In this document: piece after piece, positions 45,963-58,185 of the stretch
How positions within the stretch are numbered: the first letter of the stretch is position 1
Layout: every line of letters begins with the position of its first letter
Origin: Ottelia alismoides
Taxonomy: Eukaryota > Streptophyta > Magnoliopsida > Alismatales > Hydrocharitaceae
DNA: 64,000 bases
Assembly (NCBI GenBank): GCA_037367405.1
Contig: JAZKJV010009785.1
Location: 186,001 to 250,000, forward strand
Direction: 5' to 3'
Notes under the pieces: model-generated
Seen by the model: only the letters and a program-made list of their open reading frames with translations
Told to the model about the DNA's origin: nothing
Database searches by the model: none
Made by a program: the position numbers and the translations under genes

Positions 45963-48900
45963 TGGTGAATCTATGATTCTCATTCTTTATTCTTTTATTT
46001 TAGCTCTATCTTTTATCAAAATGACATGTAATTATATGTAGATATAATAAATTAACTTTGTACGTGTCTTTGTTAATATTGCATAATTAGATTTTATTTT
46101 CCCAAAATAAAATAACAAAGAGAAAAGAAAAAGAAGGATGCATTTAGAATAAATACATAGTGACCCAAACCCCAAGAGAAGGTCAAGCCTTGACCTGATC
46201 GATAAGAAATAAATAGAGAGAGAGAGAGAGGCTATACGGTTTATTCTACATACCACCTATATCTGTACAAATAATTTTTCATATTTATTTTTGATAAAGT
46301 ATGAATACCTTATTATTTTGGAACACTTGCATATAGTCCAATTAATAATATAAAAATAAAATAAACAACAAAAAACATAAAATAAATAAAAATAAAATCC
46401 ACAACTCATTGAACAAAGGCCACATGTATATATAATACTTATTTATTTAACACTCTTACTTAATTTATACAAATCAAATAAAAATCATTTTACACTCGTC
46501 AAACTATTTTGTAAATAAATAATATATAAAATAAAATGTATTTTTGTAAAAATAATAAAATAAAAATACATGTATATAATACATAAGTATATGACCTATA
46601 CATAATAATATATATTGTATATACCATAATAAATTAATTTATAAAAATAATTAAAAATCATAGGAAAAATATCTTGAAAAATAATAAGCAACTTTCATTT
46701 TTACCACTTTTTTTAAAATCATTTACTATTTTATATTTAATATTCTTTTATTTTTGTAAATCCTGCACTCTGATTGGTCCATGTCAGAAGGTTGACCTCG
46801 ATCAACCTTCTCCCCCAGCTTCCCAGGTCCGCCGCAGCTTGGTTGAGGGTATAATCTCACTGTACGCCTCGTGTGGATTTAGAATAAATACATAGGGTAT
46901 AATCTCACTTAAAAATCCAACCTCAATTCATAACTTGGTTGAGGGTATAATCTCACTGAGCTCATGAGAATCTTCTGGTACCCCCTATCGCACTCGCATT
47001 CCACATTTCACTCCATTTGCTTCGAATCATCCACCTCCAATTCACTAGCTCCGACCAACCGGTCGAAGCCTCACCATTCACATCTCACCGCACAGATCGA
47101 TACACCACTTCACCCTCCATCTCCTAGCACATACTGGCCGTCTTGAATTTTTCTCATCGGAGCAAGATCAAGACTAGAAGTACTGCCCCCACGTACACCG
47201 GACGTCGTCCCCCAATCCCCATCGCTTCTCTAGTGTTTATCTCAAAATAACCCTTGCCGAAGCCCCGCTCCGAGCATAGGATACTCTTTGCAGGCCCTGG
47301 GCGCACGAGATGCTCTAAGCATACCTCAGCTGCTTAAGCGGAACAACTCTAGGAGAAGCATCACTGCGATGCACATCCGACCGTCCTCCCTCTCATCGAA
47401 GCTGACCACTCATCACAGACCTCCTCCATGAAGGTGCTTGACCCCTTGGGGACTAGATCAACCCAGCCACGTGATGCCCAGCCTTGATTGAAGTTTCCTT
47501 ACCATATGTTCTTCCAGATACCTCCTTTGTCGTCCCATGAGGAGCTGAGTCCTTGATTTGATCAGGACCGTACAAGCACAACTTATTCTTAACGGTCTGA
47601 TCAGAGTCTGGGGTGAATCTGAGCCGCATGCTACCGCCACCTTTGTCAGCCGTCTGATCCGTACTAGCGTGGCAGATCTGAGACGCACATCCCCGACTGC
47701 GTCAGAACCGTCAGATATTTTGCCATTGGATTATCAAAGCCATGAGAAGCCCTCCACGTGCCAAGCACGTGCCTGTAAGGGTATACTGCATCTTTTACCC
47801 TATCACTTTTCTTATTTCATTTTAGTTTAGTAAATAAAATGTGTAGTTAAGATCATTTACAATTTGGACCCTCTAGTTTTCTTTATTTGCATTTTAGTCA
47901 AGCTGAGTATGAGTCATGTGCGTCCCCACGTGTTTTTCTCATATATTTGCAATCCATGTCCTGAACTTTTTAGAAGTTATGAATTGAGGTTGGATTTTTA
48001 AGTATTTGCACTTGTACCCTTGCGTGTCTGGATCACGTGTTGAGAACGATTGGATTGGATAAATTTCATCTCTGGCCCTCAAGCTTTTATAGCATGTTAT
48101 GTTTTGGCCCATATACTTAACCTATTTTCAAGTAGGTCCCTCTAGACTATTCTTAATTGCTTTTCTTGAATTTAATGAAACACATATTAAATCAACCCTA
48201 ATAATTATCCTAAAAATTACCTGGTGCTCCTGCAAGCATGTATTCTTGGTGGTGATTTTTAAGTATAGATTTACATGCATTTTATATTATTAAAGATTCA
48301 AAAACTTCTAAAAAGGGTTGTCTATATTATAAAAATCATAAAAATTTGAAAATGTTTTGAAAAATTTATAAAAATTAGGGTAGTTGTATGTTGTTGTGTT
48401 TTATCTCCAATATTATTTTGTTTGAAAATACCTTATAAAAACACTAAAAAATACAAAAAAGTGAAAATCTTATAAAAATCATATAAAGATGAAGAAAAAT
48501 CTAAAAATAATATTTCCAGTCTCTATTTGTAGATATTTACTTATTTTATCATGAAAATACCATCCACGTGTTTTAAGCATTTTAAATATTTTTAACTTGC
48601 AACCTACTCATGGCAGTGCACTGTTTATCACTTTTATGACTGTTTGATTTTTAGAAAGTTACCAATAACAATAAAAAACCTATAAAAACCAAATATTTTT
48701 ATTGCATTTTTAGATTATTTTGACTTATTAGAAAAATACAAAAAGAAGTGTGTGTGAGTGTGTATGAGTGTTTTTATTTGTTATACTTACCGCTTTTAGT
48801 TGAAAATTAAAAATTTGAAAAAAATATTTGTTCTCTGAAATCCAACTTCTATGTTTTTAAATCGTGCTCGTTGTGTTCGACACTGATCTCTATACCAGGT

Positions 48901-49038
48901 AAATAAAATAGCGAAGCTGCTTACATTTGATTGATTTATCTTAAAGTGGTTTATTTTTCTCGTCGAGCTGCTTTGTCGATTTGGGTCACAACGACACACT
49001 ATTATTTCTTACTTAACCCTAGTTAACCGAGCGAGTCA
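45963..49038 (+). repeat. A-type LTR, middle copy (LTR-A3)
   Basis: Starts TGGTGAATC (mutated TGATGAATC), ends GTCA. Lacks the roughly 365-bp TATA segment of LTR-A2, a loss shared with LTR-A4. A local scramble near 46876-46950 repeats LTR pieces (GGTATAATCTCACT appears twice). It is followed directly by block X without a PBS. Confidence 0.82.
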
Positions 49039-50332
49039 ACAACATGATAACCGGATTAGTACTTTGAATTATTTACTCGATTGAACAAATGGGTTAGTCT
49101 ACTAAAAATTCCAAACATACCAAGACATTTTATTTATACTGTTGGGACATGACTAGTCAATTGAGAGGTTAATTAGTTGAAGGAAATCGAGAATTTGTTG
49201 ATTGATTCGATGTCGAATTTTGAGTAGATGCATATGAATGATGTCTTGAGGATTACATTGCAACTACTACAAAATTACAATATTAAGAACTCTTGATGTT
49301 GATTTTCATCACATCATTATCATTAATAGAGTAACTTCTTGATGTTCTTTATTAAGATCTTTATAGCTTGAGCTTGCAGCTTCCATGCTCCATCAATCTG
49401 CATGACTTTTTACATATTTAATCAATAAATCCTCAGCTTGCTTTGCATATGAGATAGAAGCTAATACAACCATTTGCCATAACTTCGATATTGAGATATT
49501 AGAGTAAACTTGTCATGGTAATGGTTCTTCTCTAATAGAACTTCCAACTTTCTAAACTCTTGGCTAGGTTGTGTCTATCTTATGTGATCATGGTTGAGAG
49601 AGTTGTCTTTTGTATCAAAAAATCAAGGTACACCAATTATGTTCTTCATGCTCCACGTTGCCTTCCTTTTTGAATAAAACAAAATTAGTTGGATGCAAAT
49701 CATCTTACAATTTGTCATATGAGCTTCCTCCTTGAAATCCCTCTCCATAGTCATGTAGTTTAACTTCTTTAGCTTTAGGAAGTCATTGGCATGATGTGGT
49801 CGATCAGAGAAAATGCAACCATTTCCCTTGGATTGTTGGACTCCCCATACTCCTTGCCTATCTTCACCTTCCTGATCTTCTTGAACTTCCCTTGCAATAG
49901 ACGTTCTTCGTATCGTATGTCTCCTTCTTGGAGGTAGTTTGAGCCTTGTAGAAGACCAACATATCAACTACGATGATGACCACATGGAAATTCTTCCCTC
50001 ATTGTCTCCTCAACTTAGTCTGAAACTACTATGGAGAACCACCATGAAGTTAAAGAGCTTGACTTCTCCAGACATGCTCTTGACATATAACAACAACAAA
50101 AAGAACCTCATAACATACTCATGAATAATACGTGTCTACTTCAACCTTCTAAGAACCTTATGAGCTTCTTAAGTAGTGCTTGTGGGTAGGAAATGCTCCA
50201 TAATCTACTTCACCAACTCAACATATGTAAAATTACTCCCACGAGTGCACTACTCCACCACCATAACCTAGCTAGGTCGAAGAGGTATATCCTTCAAGAA
50301 ACATTATTTTTATTTCTAAACCCTAATTTTTG
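49039..50332. repeat. Block X, copy 2
   Basis: Collinear with 17205-18507, with the same borders: A-type LTR end on the left and A-type 3' region on the right. It contains the same antisense gag fragment. Confidence 0.75.
49623..50220 (-). pseudogene. Ty3/gypsy gag fragment, antisense, copy 2
   Basis: Same fragment as 17789-18400. The zinc-knuckle remnant reads GCIFSDRPHHANDFLKLKKL. More frame changes than in copy 1. Not functional. Confidence 0.55.
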
Positions 50333-51886
50333 TTTTCAAATTGATTTGTCAATTATTTTTTGTATCAAAACTATGTATATAGTACAATTGTTTTTGAAAA
50401 TTATGTGAAAATAAAAAGTTTGCAAAAATAATTTGTAAAACTACATTGGAAAACTATTTTGCAAAGCTATTTTGTCACATAAAGGTATAAATAAGGGGCA
50501 AACTACTTGAATATTTGAATACATTAAAAACCCAAACCTACCCCTAAAAACTTTGTACATAAGTATTATGTAAATAAAACCCATATTGAGCATAAACTCT
50601 TTTGTAAATGTTTTTGCAAAAATCTTTCCTTATTTTTCAAAATACCTAAAAATTAAAAAAAAAATCAAATTTTCCATAAAAATTTGCAAATTTTTAAAAA
50701 TTTTCCTACAAAAAGAGTTTTATATACTCGTATTCTTCAGAATCTTGGTTGACATTTATACTAGCCTGGAATTAAATTAAAAAATGGAGCTTGGTTAAGA
50801 CCTTTATCCACTTAACTTCAGAGGAACTTTATAGGATTTGGGGTTAAGACTTTTCAGGTCCACAATGACTTAATTCTTGAAGTCCACTAGGCTATGTTCA
50901 CATGTCATCTTGATGAGCCTAAGTAGAACACTAAACAATGCACACATGACTCTCAGAGACAATGGCTTGACTTGGACATGCACCTTACACGTAGCTCAAC
51001 ACGGATGAAGTGGTCAGGAGGTAGAATTCTTTGGCTTGGGGTAGAATACGAGGGTAGTACAACTAGCCAAAACCTCTCGTCTTCCTCTAGGGAGGAATGT
51101 GCGGCTCAACCTGGTCTAGTAGCATGGAGGTCTAAAAATAGGAGTTTGTGGGTTGCAATAATGCTTCAAAAGAGGGATAGTCCACTGGCTCAAGAACAAA
51201 GCTCCTTATGTAAATGCTGCACCATGTAGATATGTTGTACATATGCACATCAAAAAAATGTGCAAAAATAAAAAAAAAACTCCAAAAAGGGGGACAAGCC
51301 TGATTGAAAATAAAATGCCCGAAGCTTATATATTCCACCGTCAAATCTCATGGAAGCTTGCAGTTGGAGACTTAGCTACACTAGTTAAGCTCCAAGGGAT
51401 ACGTGGCTACACTGATCACGATCCATTCTCTTCTTTCCCCCTCTTCTAGAGCTGGTTGTACTGGAACTTAGAAGGAAATACCCCGCTCCTCGAGGAAAGA
51501 GTTGCTAGACTGGGGGATTAGAGTTACCTTGTTGAGGGAGGTTGTTTTTTTGCCATTTCTGAGGTGGGGAGCTGCATATCACTTACAAAATATAAGTAAA
51601 GATTCATAGTCATTAGAGTTTGCGTATGTAGACTTATTTTGACCTGGTTATCAAGGAGTCCTGACCATAGAACTGTGGAACTTGGAGGCTGTTGAGTCTT
51701 AAACCTATTTCCCAATCAGGTTTCGCCAAATTAATAATCCAAAGGCCTGACTGAGCTCCATATTCCAACATAATGAAGATGAGCTTAATATTCAGCTATG
51801 GTACTTTTTCTTTTCTTTTCTTCTTTTTCACTTATTTTTCAAATAAGAGTTTGCTAAGGGACTAGCAAAGGTAAAGCATAGGGGGA
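50333..51886 (+). other. A-type 3' noncoding region, copy 3
   Basis: Homologous to 12327-13859. Ends with AAAGCATAGGGGGA, a mutated PPT, before LTR-A4. No coding signal. Confidence 0.82.
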
Positions 51887-53022
51887 TGATGAATCTAAGA
51901 TTTTCATTCTTTATTCTTTTATTTTAGCTTTACCTTTTAGCAAAACTACATGTAATTATATGTAAATATAATAAATTAACTTTGTACATGTCTTTGTTAA
52001 TATTGCATAATTAGCATTTATTTTCTCAAAATAAAAGAATAAAGAGAAAAGAAAAAGAAGGATGTATTTAGAATAAATACATAGTGACCCAAACCCCAGG
52101 AGAAGGTCAAGCCTTGACCTGATCGACAAGAAATAAATAGAGAGAGATAGGCTATACTGTTTATTGTACATACCAACTATATCCGTACAAATACTTATTC
52201 ATATTTATTTTTGATAAAGTATGAATACCTTATAATTTTGGAACACTTGTATAAAGTCTAAATAATAATATAAAAATAAAATAAAAATTAGAAAACACAT
52301 AATAAAATAAAAATAAAATCCACAACTTAATGAACAAAGGCCACATGTGTATATAATACTTATTTATTTAACACTCTCAATTTATAAAAATCAAATAAAA
52401 ATCATTTTACACTCCTCAAACTATTTTGTAAATAAATAAAATATAAAATAAAATATATTTTTGTAAAAATAATAAAATAAAAATACATGTATATAATACA
52501 TAGGTATATTACATATACATAATACTATATATTGTATATACCATAATAAATTAATTTATAAAAATAATTAAAAACCATAGGAAAATAGCTTGAAAAATAA
52601 TAAGCAATTTTCATTTTTACCAATTTTTATTTTAAAATTATTTCCTATTTTATATTTAATATTCTTTTTTTTGTAAATCCTGCACTTTGATTAGTCCATG
52701 TCAGAAGGTTGACCTCGATCAACCTTCTCCCCCAGCTTCCCAGGTCCGCCGCAGCTTGGTCGAGGGTCTAACCTCACTGTATGCCTCGCATGGAGCTCCT
52801 GAGCTCATCATAATCTTTTGGTACCCCCTATCGCACTCGTATTCCACATTTCACTCCATTTACTTCGAATCATCCACCTCCAGTTAACTAGCTCTGACCA
52901 ACCGCTCGGAACCTCACCATTCGCATCTCACCTTATAGATCGATACACTACTTCACCCTCCATCTCCTAGCACAAACTGACCCTCTTGATTCTTGCTCAT
53001 CAGAGCAAGATCAAGAATAGAC
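51887..53022 (+). repeat. A-type LTR, 3'-truncated (LTR-A4)
   Basis: Starts TGATGAATCTAAG. Lacks the TATA segment, as LTR-A3 does. Homology stops near 53022, in the GAGCAAGATCAAG block, where unrelated LTR-like sequence starts. Confidence 0.8.
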
Positions 53023-53430
53023 CTCCTATGTAAAACCTTGAACTTGGCATATCTCGGATCCTATATAATAAGATCCGACTCGTCAAGAGAAAACCAACGA
53101 AATTTGTTTCGTGTGAATCAGACTTCGTTTCGATTTGTTATGATTTTCGGAAGAAAGAGAAGTAAGGAGGGTTAAGAAGTCATTAACCCATAATGATTGT
53201 CATTAAGACTAATTAAGTGTGATTAAAGAAACTAATGACGTATTGAAAACTGATAATGATCATTAGCAACACTAATTAATAATTAGCAAAAGAAAAGCGT
53301 AAACCGCGAAAGTTAATTCGCGATTAGTGAAAGTTAATCATGATTAGTGTTAATTAAGCGTAATTAGCGAATCTAGAATCATCTGGAATGTTCTGACTTA
53401 AGCCCCAAGTTTGAGATAGGTTTGGGCCAA

Positions 53431-53498
53431 AACCATGGGCCAAAACCATGGGCCGCTAAACCATGGTTAAGGTCTAAACCATGGTTATCTAACCATGA
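53431..53498. repeat. Array of five AACCATGG boxes
   Basis: AACCATGG at 53431, 53444, 53458 and 53477, and AACCATGA at 53491. Spacing is 13-19 bp, ending 18 bp upstream of the TATA box. CCATGG is a palindrome, so the boxes read on both strands. Confidence 0.8.
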
Positions 53499-53515
53499 TT
53501 AGTGGTTTTCTGGAG

Positions 53516-53527
53516 CCTATAAATACC
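53516..53527 (+). promoter_or_regulatory. TATA box
   Basis: CCTATAAATACC, a strong plant-type TATA box, followed about 30 bp downstream by pyrimidine-rich CATTCATTCTC. Confidence 0.65.
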
Positions 53528-54819
53528 CCCTACCCATTCATTCTCTACGATTTCCACTACCACCACCACCCAAGGGCTAGGGTTGAGAGGTCGGGAGGAG
53601 GAGTGGGAGGCGGGGAAAGAGCGCTAGCGCAACGCTACCGGAAGAACGAGGAGGAGAAAGGTATGGTCCTCTCTTAGTTTGTTTCGTAAGCTAGGATTTC
53701 AATTCATCCTCTTTTCTTCCAAGCTTTGTTCTTGATTCATCTTTCTTTCTGATTCGTTTTCTATTGTGGTTCGAGGAGAAATCAGTGTAACGCCCTACTT
53801 AGATGCGGGTGGCTATGCACGTCAGTGAACCCTGTGATTCATCACACATTCACTCATCTAAGATGTGTGGTGTCTACCGATTCTCCATCGCTTGTGTTTC
53901 TATTCTTTCAATTATTCTTTTATAGTTATTTTAATGGAGAAATCTGTGTAATACTGATGAATCTCGGATTCACCATTCTAAGTCTCATTAATTAAGCTCA
54001 AGTCCCTCAAAATCAACAATATTTCTGCATTTATTCTGCATAATTAGCTTTCATGCATGATTTCATAAGAATTGCATTTTAGCGTTAATTTCTGCATAAA
54101 ATAAGAAGCCAAAAATCCCAGCCAAAGTTGACCAGTAAATAGCCTAACTTCCCCTATTTTTAACTCCTCCATGCTAACTCCGAATGCCACAAACCCACCT
54201 CCACTGTGTACATATCACTAACAAGAATAAATAAAAAATACAAAAAAAATTACTAACCCTGTTAAGTGGACCAAAAACCCAAACCCTAGTTTCAGGATTT
54301 TCGGACTAAAAGCCACATATCTTCCCCATCTAGTGTCCGATTTGATCCTACTCACTTTTGAACTAATGCACATTCAATTACCTTAAAACAAGACCAAGTT
54401 CAAGTGAATCAGAGCTCGTATGCGAAAGTTGGGTTTTGGGCCTCTTTTGTATATTGTATATTTTCGCAGCTTTTCTGACCTATATTTTATGTAAATATTT
54501 TCTTTATCATTAAAAAATCCAAAAAAAATTAGATTAAGGCGTCTTTTATTTATCTTTGAGTTTTCCAGATTTTCTCGATTTTTTATCTTGTTTTAAAAAT
54601 GACAAAAAAATTAGAAAACCCAAAAATCTAGGTATTCTATGTACATGTGATACCCCAAAAATTCACTTTTTATATTTGACCGAATTTGGCTTTGATGTCT
54701 TCATGAATGTTATAGATCTCGTCAAGACGAGCATTTTTCGTGAAGGAACTTTTTCGATCCGAGGTCATTTGCTATTTCTTTTTGATTTTATAAAATGATT
54801 TTTCTTCGAATTTTCTGGT

Positions 54820-54858
54820 GCTGACACGTGGCGGCCCCAGGGGCCGCCACGTGTCAGC
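54820..54858. promoter_or_regulatory. Perfect 39-bp G-box palindrome in D LTR
   Basis: Arms GCTGACACGTGGCGGCCCC and its exact complement, one A between. Each arm holds ACACGTGGC, a strong ABRE/G-box. The 3' LTR copy (63370-63406) is slightly shortened at the centre. The counterpart in C is at 33886-33918. Confidence 0.85.
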
Positions 54859-54909
54859 TGTTTTTCGCATTTTTATTATATCGATTTTATAAAAAAAATT
54901 AAAAGCCAC

Positions 54910-54954
54910 GCACGTGCGTTGCACGTGCCTCCCAGGCACGTGCTCCGCACGTGC
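54910..54954. promoter_or_regulatory. Four GCACGTGC boxes
   Basis: The palindrome GCACGTGC at 54910, 54921, 54936 and 54947, upstream of the TATA-like box. The array is repeated in the 3' LTR near 63459-63503. Confidence 0.8.
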
Positions 54955-55190
54955 CTCGCCGCCTCTCCCTCTTCACCCGCGTCACGTGTCGCGTCCTCGG
55001 CCATTCGATCTCGGCCGATCGAACGGCCGAGGACTTTCGTCAACCTCCCTCATTCTTCTCCCCCGAAACCTCCACCGGCCGCTCCTAAAATCCCGCAACC
55101 GCCAACGGGCTATCTAGCGCCGCCCCTCCTCCGTTATCCCCGCGCCTCCAACGGCCACCGCAACCGCTGCCTCGCAAGCCCCTCATCCTC

Positions 55191-55201
55191 TGCTATTTAA
55201 G
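55191..55201 (+). promoter_or_regulatory. TATA-like box in D LTR
   Basis: TGCTATTTAAG, also ACTATTTAAG at 63741 in the 3' LTR. Followed by GC-rich transcribed-type sequence. Confidence 0.5.
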
Positions 55202-56896
55202 ACCATCGACAACGATCCTTCTCCGCATCCGCCGATGGAGCTTTGAGGTCCGGGGTGATAGCCCGGGCTTCTTCGACTTCGACGAGATCCGGCCGCCGCC
55301 ATCACGGCCGTTGCAGCGGCGACACCTTCGCCCATACTGCCCTTGCTCCGACCTCGGTCGTGGAGCCAGCGACATCGACAACTAGCCACCAGCTCCGCCT
55401 TATCTTCACCGAGTTCACCCTCTTCCCCGACGCACTTCGACGCACCACCGCTTCATCGACCGCCACATCTCCGCCAACTCCGCCTCGACTTCGACGCGCT
55501 CCTCCGACGTTCTTCTGCGTCTCCTCCGACCAACTACACGGCTTCGATCACTGTCAGCAGGAGCCCCTCCGCCTTCCTTGGCCGGCCCCCCCTCATCGCT
55601 TCACCGGAGCCACCGCCTTCGTCAACGCCACGTCTCCAGCGTCGACATCTCCGCCAGCCGCAACATCGCCTCGGCCGGCCTCCTCCTCGCCACCTGCTCC
55701 TCGCCTCGGCCGGCCTCCGCCTCGCCATCGCCTCCACAGCAGCCGGGCTCGCAGCCCGAGACCCCCCACGTGCGAGGCACGTGCGGGGGGACGTCATCCA
55801 TCGTCAGCCCCCCCGGTCCACCTTTTTACGCATCCACCCCTGCCATCCAGAGGCACGCACATAGCATGTGCCTACTGGAACTTTTGCAGAAACGTCCTCC
55901 AACCTCCTGGTAATATCACTTAGGTCCCTGTCTGCACACTTTTATTTATTTTATTTATTGCATTTACCCCCCTGTGTTCTCCCTCTGTTTTGAACCTCTT
56001 TTAGACATCATTTTATTTATTTAAAAATAGCACTTTGTTCATCTCTTAATTCTCTACAGTGTGAGCTACTGTGGACATTTTTGTGATCAACGGTTAATTA
56101 ATAAATAATTATTTTGTGGAAATTGATATTTTTGCCCATGTTATGCTCTGAAATTTCTAGTTGATTAATCGCTGCTCTAAAAATCCTCGAAAAATCACAT
56201 ATTGTAGAGATTATTTTGATTAACATTGTGCCCAAAAATTGTTGCATTTGCATGCATAATTTGTTCTGTAAAAACCATTTTGCATATTTCATTGTTTAAT
56301 TTTTAATGGGTATTAGACCCCACATTTTCGAGATTTAGGATTTTTCTGAGATCCAACACTTAGTGATAGATCTTAGATAATTTTATCTCTCGAAAATAAG
56401 TAGGTTTAATATTTATTACAATTATTTATTGAAAATCATGTTGTTTGCATTTAAAAATTCATAAAAAATTCATATTGCATCCAAAAATTCCAAAAAAAAA
56501 TTACAGTGTATTCATTTTGTCGTATAAATCATCTCGGCCAAGTTTCATATTTTTCGGACACCGTTTGAACGTATTTGACATTTTAGTCCCTAAAATAGGC
56601 CGAACTTGCATTTTGCATCCCTTATTGCATTGAAAAATTCCAAAAAAAGACCGCCTTGAAAACCGAACACGAAATTTGATAGACACGACTCTAGATTGTT
56701 CCTTTGCCTCCTTGTGATCGACCTTGGGACTTGCCCAAGTAAAACAAACATAAAAACCACTTATTTAAATTTGATTAAAAATTGTGGTTATTTCTTGACT
56801 GTTTCCGATTCGCCGCCTACAACGAACGACTTTCATTATTTCCACATACGAAAATTAAAAACACATTCTTAACCTGGCGTTTTCAGACTCGTCAGA

Positions 56897-56914
56897 TGGC
56901 GCCGTTGCCGGGGA
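56897..56914 (+). other. tRNA-Asp primer binding site of element D
   Basis: TGGCGCCGTTGCCGGGGA, a full match to the Athila-type PBS, two bases after the LTR. Confidence 0.93.
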
Positions 56915-58185
56915 GGCAAACGGCTTAGTTTTGTGTTTTGAAAATTTTTGTTCGGTTTTCCGAATTCGGGTAGTCTGACCCCCGAATTTTTCATTGTAAA
57001 TCCCATAATTTTTTTAGCATTTATTTTTCTTATTTTATCATTTCTTTGAGTCACTCTCTTACATCTTCTCTTTCTTATTTTTCTTTCGAGGTACCCGGCG
57101 CACGTGGAGCGGTTTTTCAAGAAACCGACGCATCTTCACCGACATCCGAAGAAACCGCAATAAAATTAAGATCGAGTCGAGTCGTGAGAGAGCGTAGAGT
57201 CTAGGTTTTTAATTTTTGCAAATTTTAATTTCTGCTTATTTATAGCGGTGTCCGTTTGGACTCTCACGTGTGTACAAAGACTTTGAACTCTATTTGTGGT
57301 GTGTCGTGGCCTGTTTCACTCTCCGGCGAGGGTGGGGCCCGACTTGAGTGGCGATTAGGATAGACCTGCACATACGGCTCTCAGATCATTTTTTATTTTT
57401 GATTGTGCTCGTAGGATCTTAAGCCACACTTCACTTTAATCAAGACGCACATAGATCGTTCAACTTAGCCAAATTTAAGTCAATTCTTCCCCGCCAATAG
57501 AACTTTCTGCTTAGGTGCGGCTTTTTATCAGCTTGCATTCATTTAGAGTAATTTTTAAAATTCTGTCTAGCATCCCACATGAAGATTGCGAGGATTCACT
57601 GTAAGTCTTCTGATTGAGCATTCATCATAGTTTTCCGCGTGCATCGGCTTTTCCCGACTTTCTCCCTCTTGTTTTATCACATAATTTTAAAAAGGAAATT
57701 GGGACTGGACGGTAGACGTGTATTTGTGCTCATCTAAATTCTTCAGTGATCACCTAATAAAATCAGGACTGCTAAATATAACCGATTTCAAAATAACCCA
57801 TAAAATCAAGAATTTTTGCAGGAGAGCAACCCCGACCTTGGATGATTTTATTTTTCTGAGTGAGCGAGAGACGACACTTAAGGATATAGCCCAAATCCAA
57901 AATCTCAGCTCGCTAAATTTTTGCCAAGATTGAATTATCACCAACTAAAATTGAAAAGATAATAGCTGAAATCTTACGACTTCATTGTGTGAGTTGGTGA
58001 ACCCGAGGTTTGATTTGTGTTTGCATTGGTGTGCGTGAACCGATTTCAAGATCAATAGCCGCACATTCGATAAAAATTCTCTTTACTATCCCGTGCAATC
58101 ATCTCTTCCCTCTCTTGATTTGAACCTCATAATGGAACTCTTGTCCAAAAACTCTCGCAGATCCAACCCCCCATTCCTCTGAAAA
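56915..58185 (+). other. Element D 5' leader, noncoding
   Basis: No gene. Contains CACTGTAAGTCTTC (57597-57610), GCATCGGCTTTTCCCGA (about 57642) and TTTTTGCAGGAGAGCAACCC (57813-57832). The first and third look like a splice donor and acceptor (57601 to 57821, 221 bp). The same blocks are in B and C. Confidence 0.65.

Larger units (their letters stand above)
53023..53954 (+). repeat. LTR/promoter-like fragment of another element
   Basis: Contains a region of repeated ATTAG/TTAAT motifs (53180-53380), an array of AACCATGG boxes (53431-53498), a clear TATA box (53516-53527), then a purine-rich untranslated-type stretch with a GAAAGGTATGG donor-like site (about 53657). This architecture is common in gypsy LTRs, but no internal domain is present to prove it. 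It could also be a host promoter fragment. It is interrupted by D at 53954; the continuation is outside the window. Confidence 0.45.
53955..56894 (+). repeat. Element D 5' LTR
   Basis: 2940 bp, TGATGAATC at the start and CGTCA at the end. The first 1495 bp match 62506-64000 with sparse substitutions and small indels (offset 8549-8551), so D is older than B. AT-rich ends, GC-rich centre. The 226-codon frame at 55243-55923 is Pro/Ser/Arg-rich, overlaps frames on both strands and is not called. Confidence 0.9.

Noticed and set aside
53495..53677. Host gene first exon after the TATA box at 53516
   Set aside because: The frame starts before the TATA box and is short. Nothing in it is recognisable, and the region looks like an LTR fragment.
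55243..55923. 226-codon frame in the D LTR
   Set aside because: Low-complexity Pro/Ser/Arg sequence with competing frames on both strands, broken in the 3' LTR region that can be compared.
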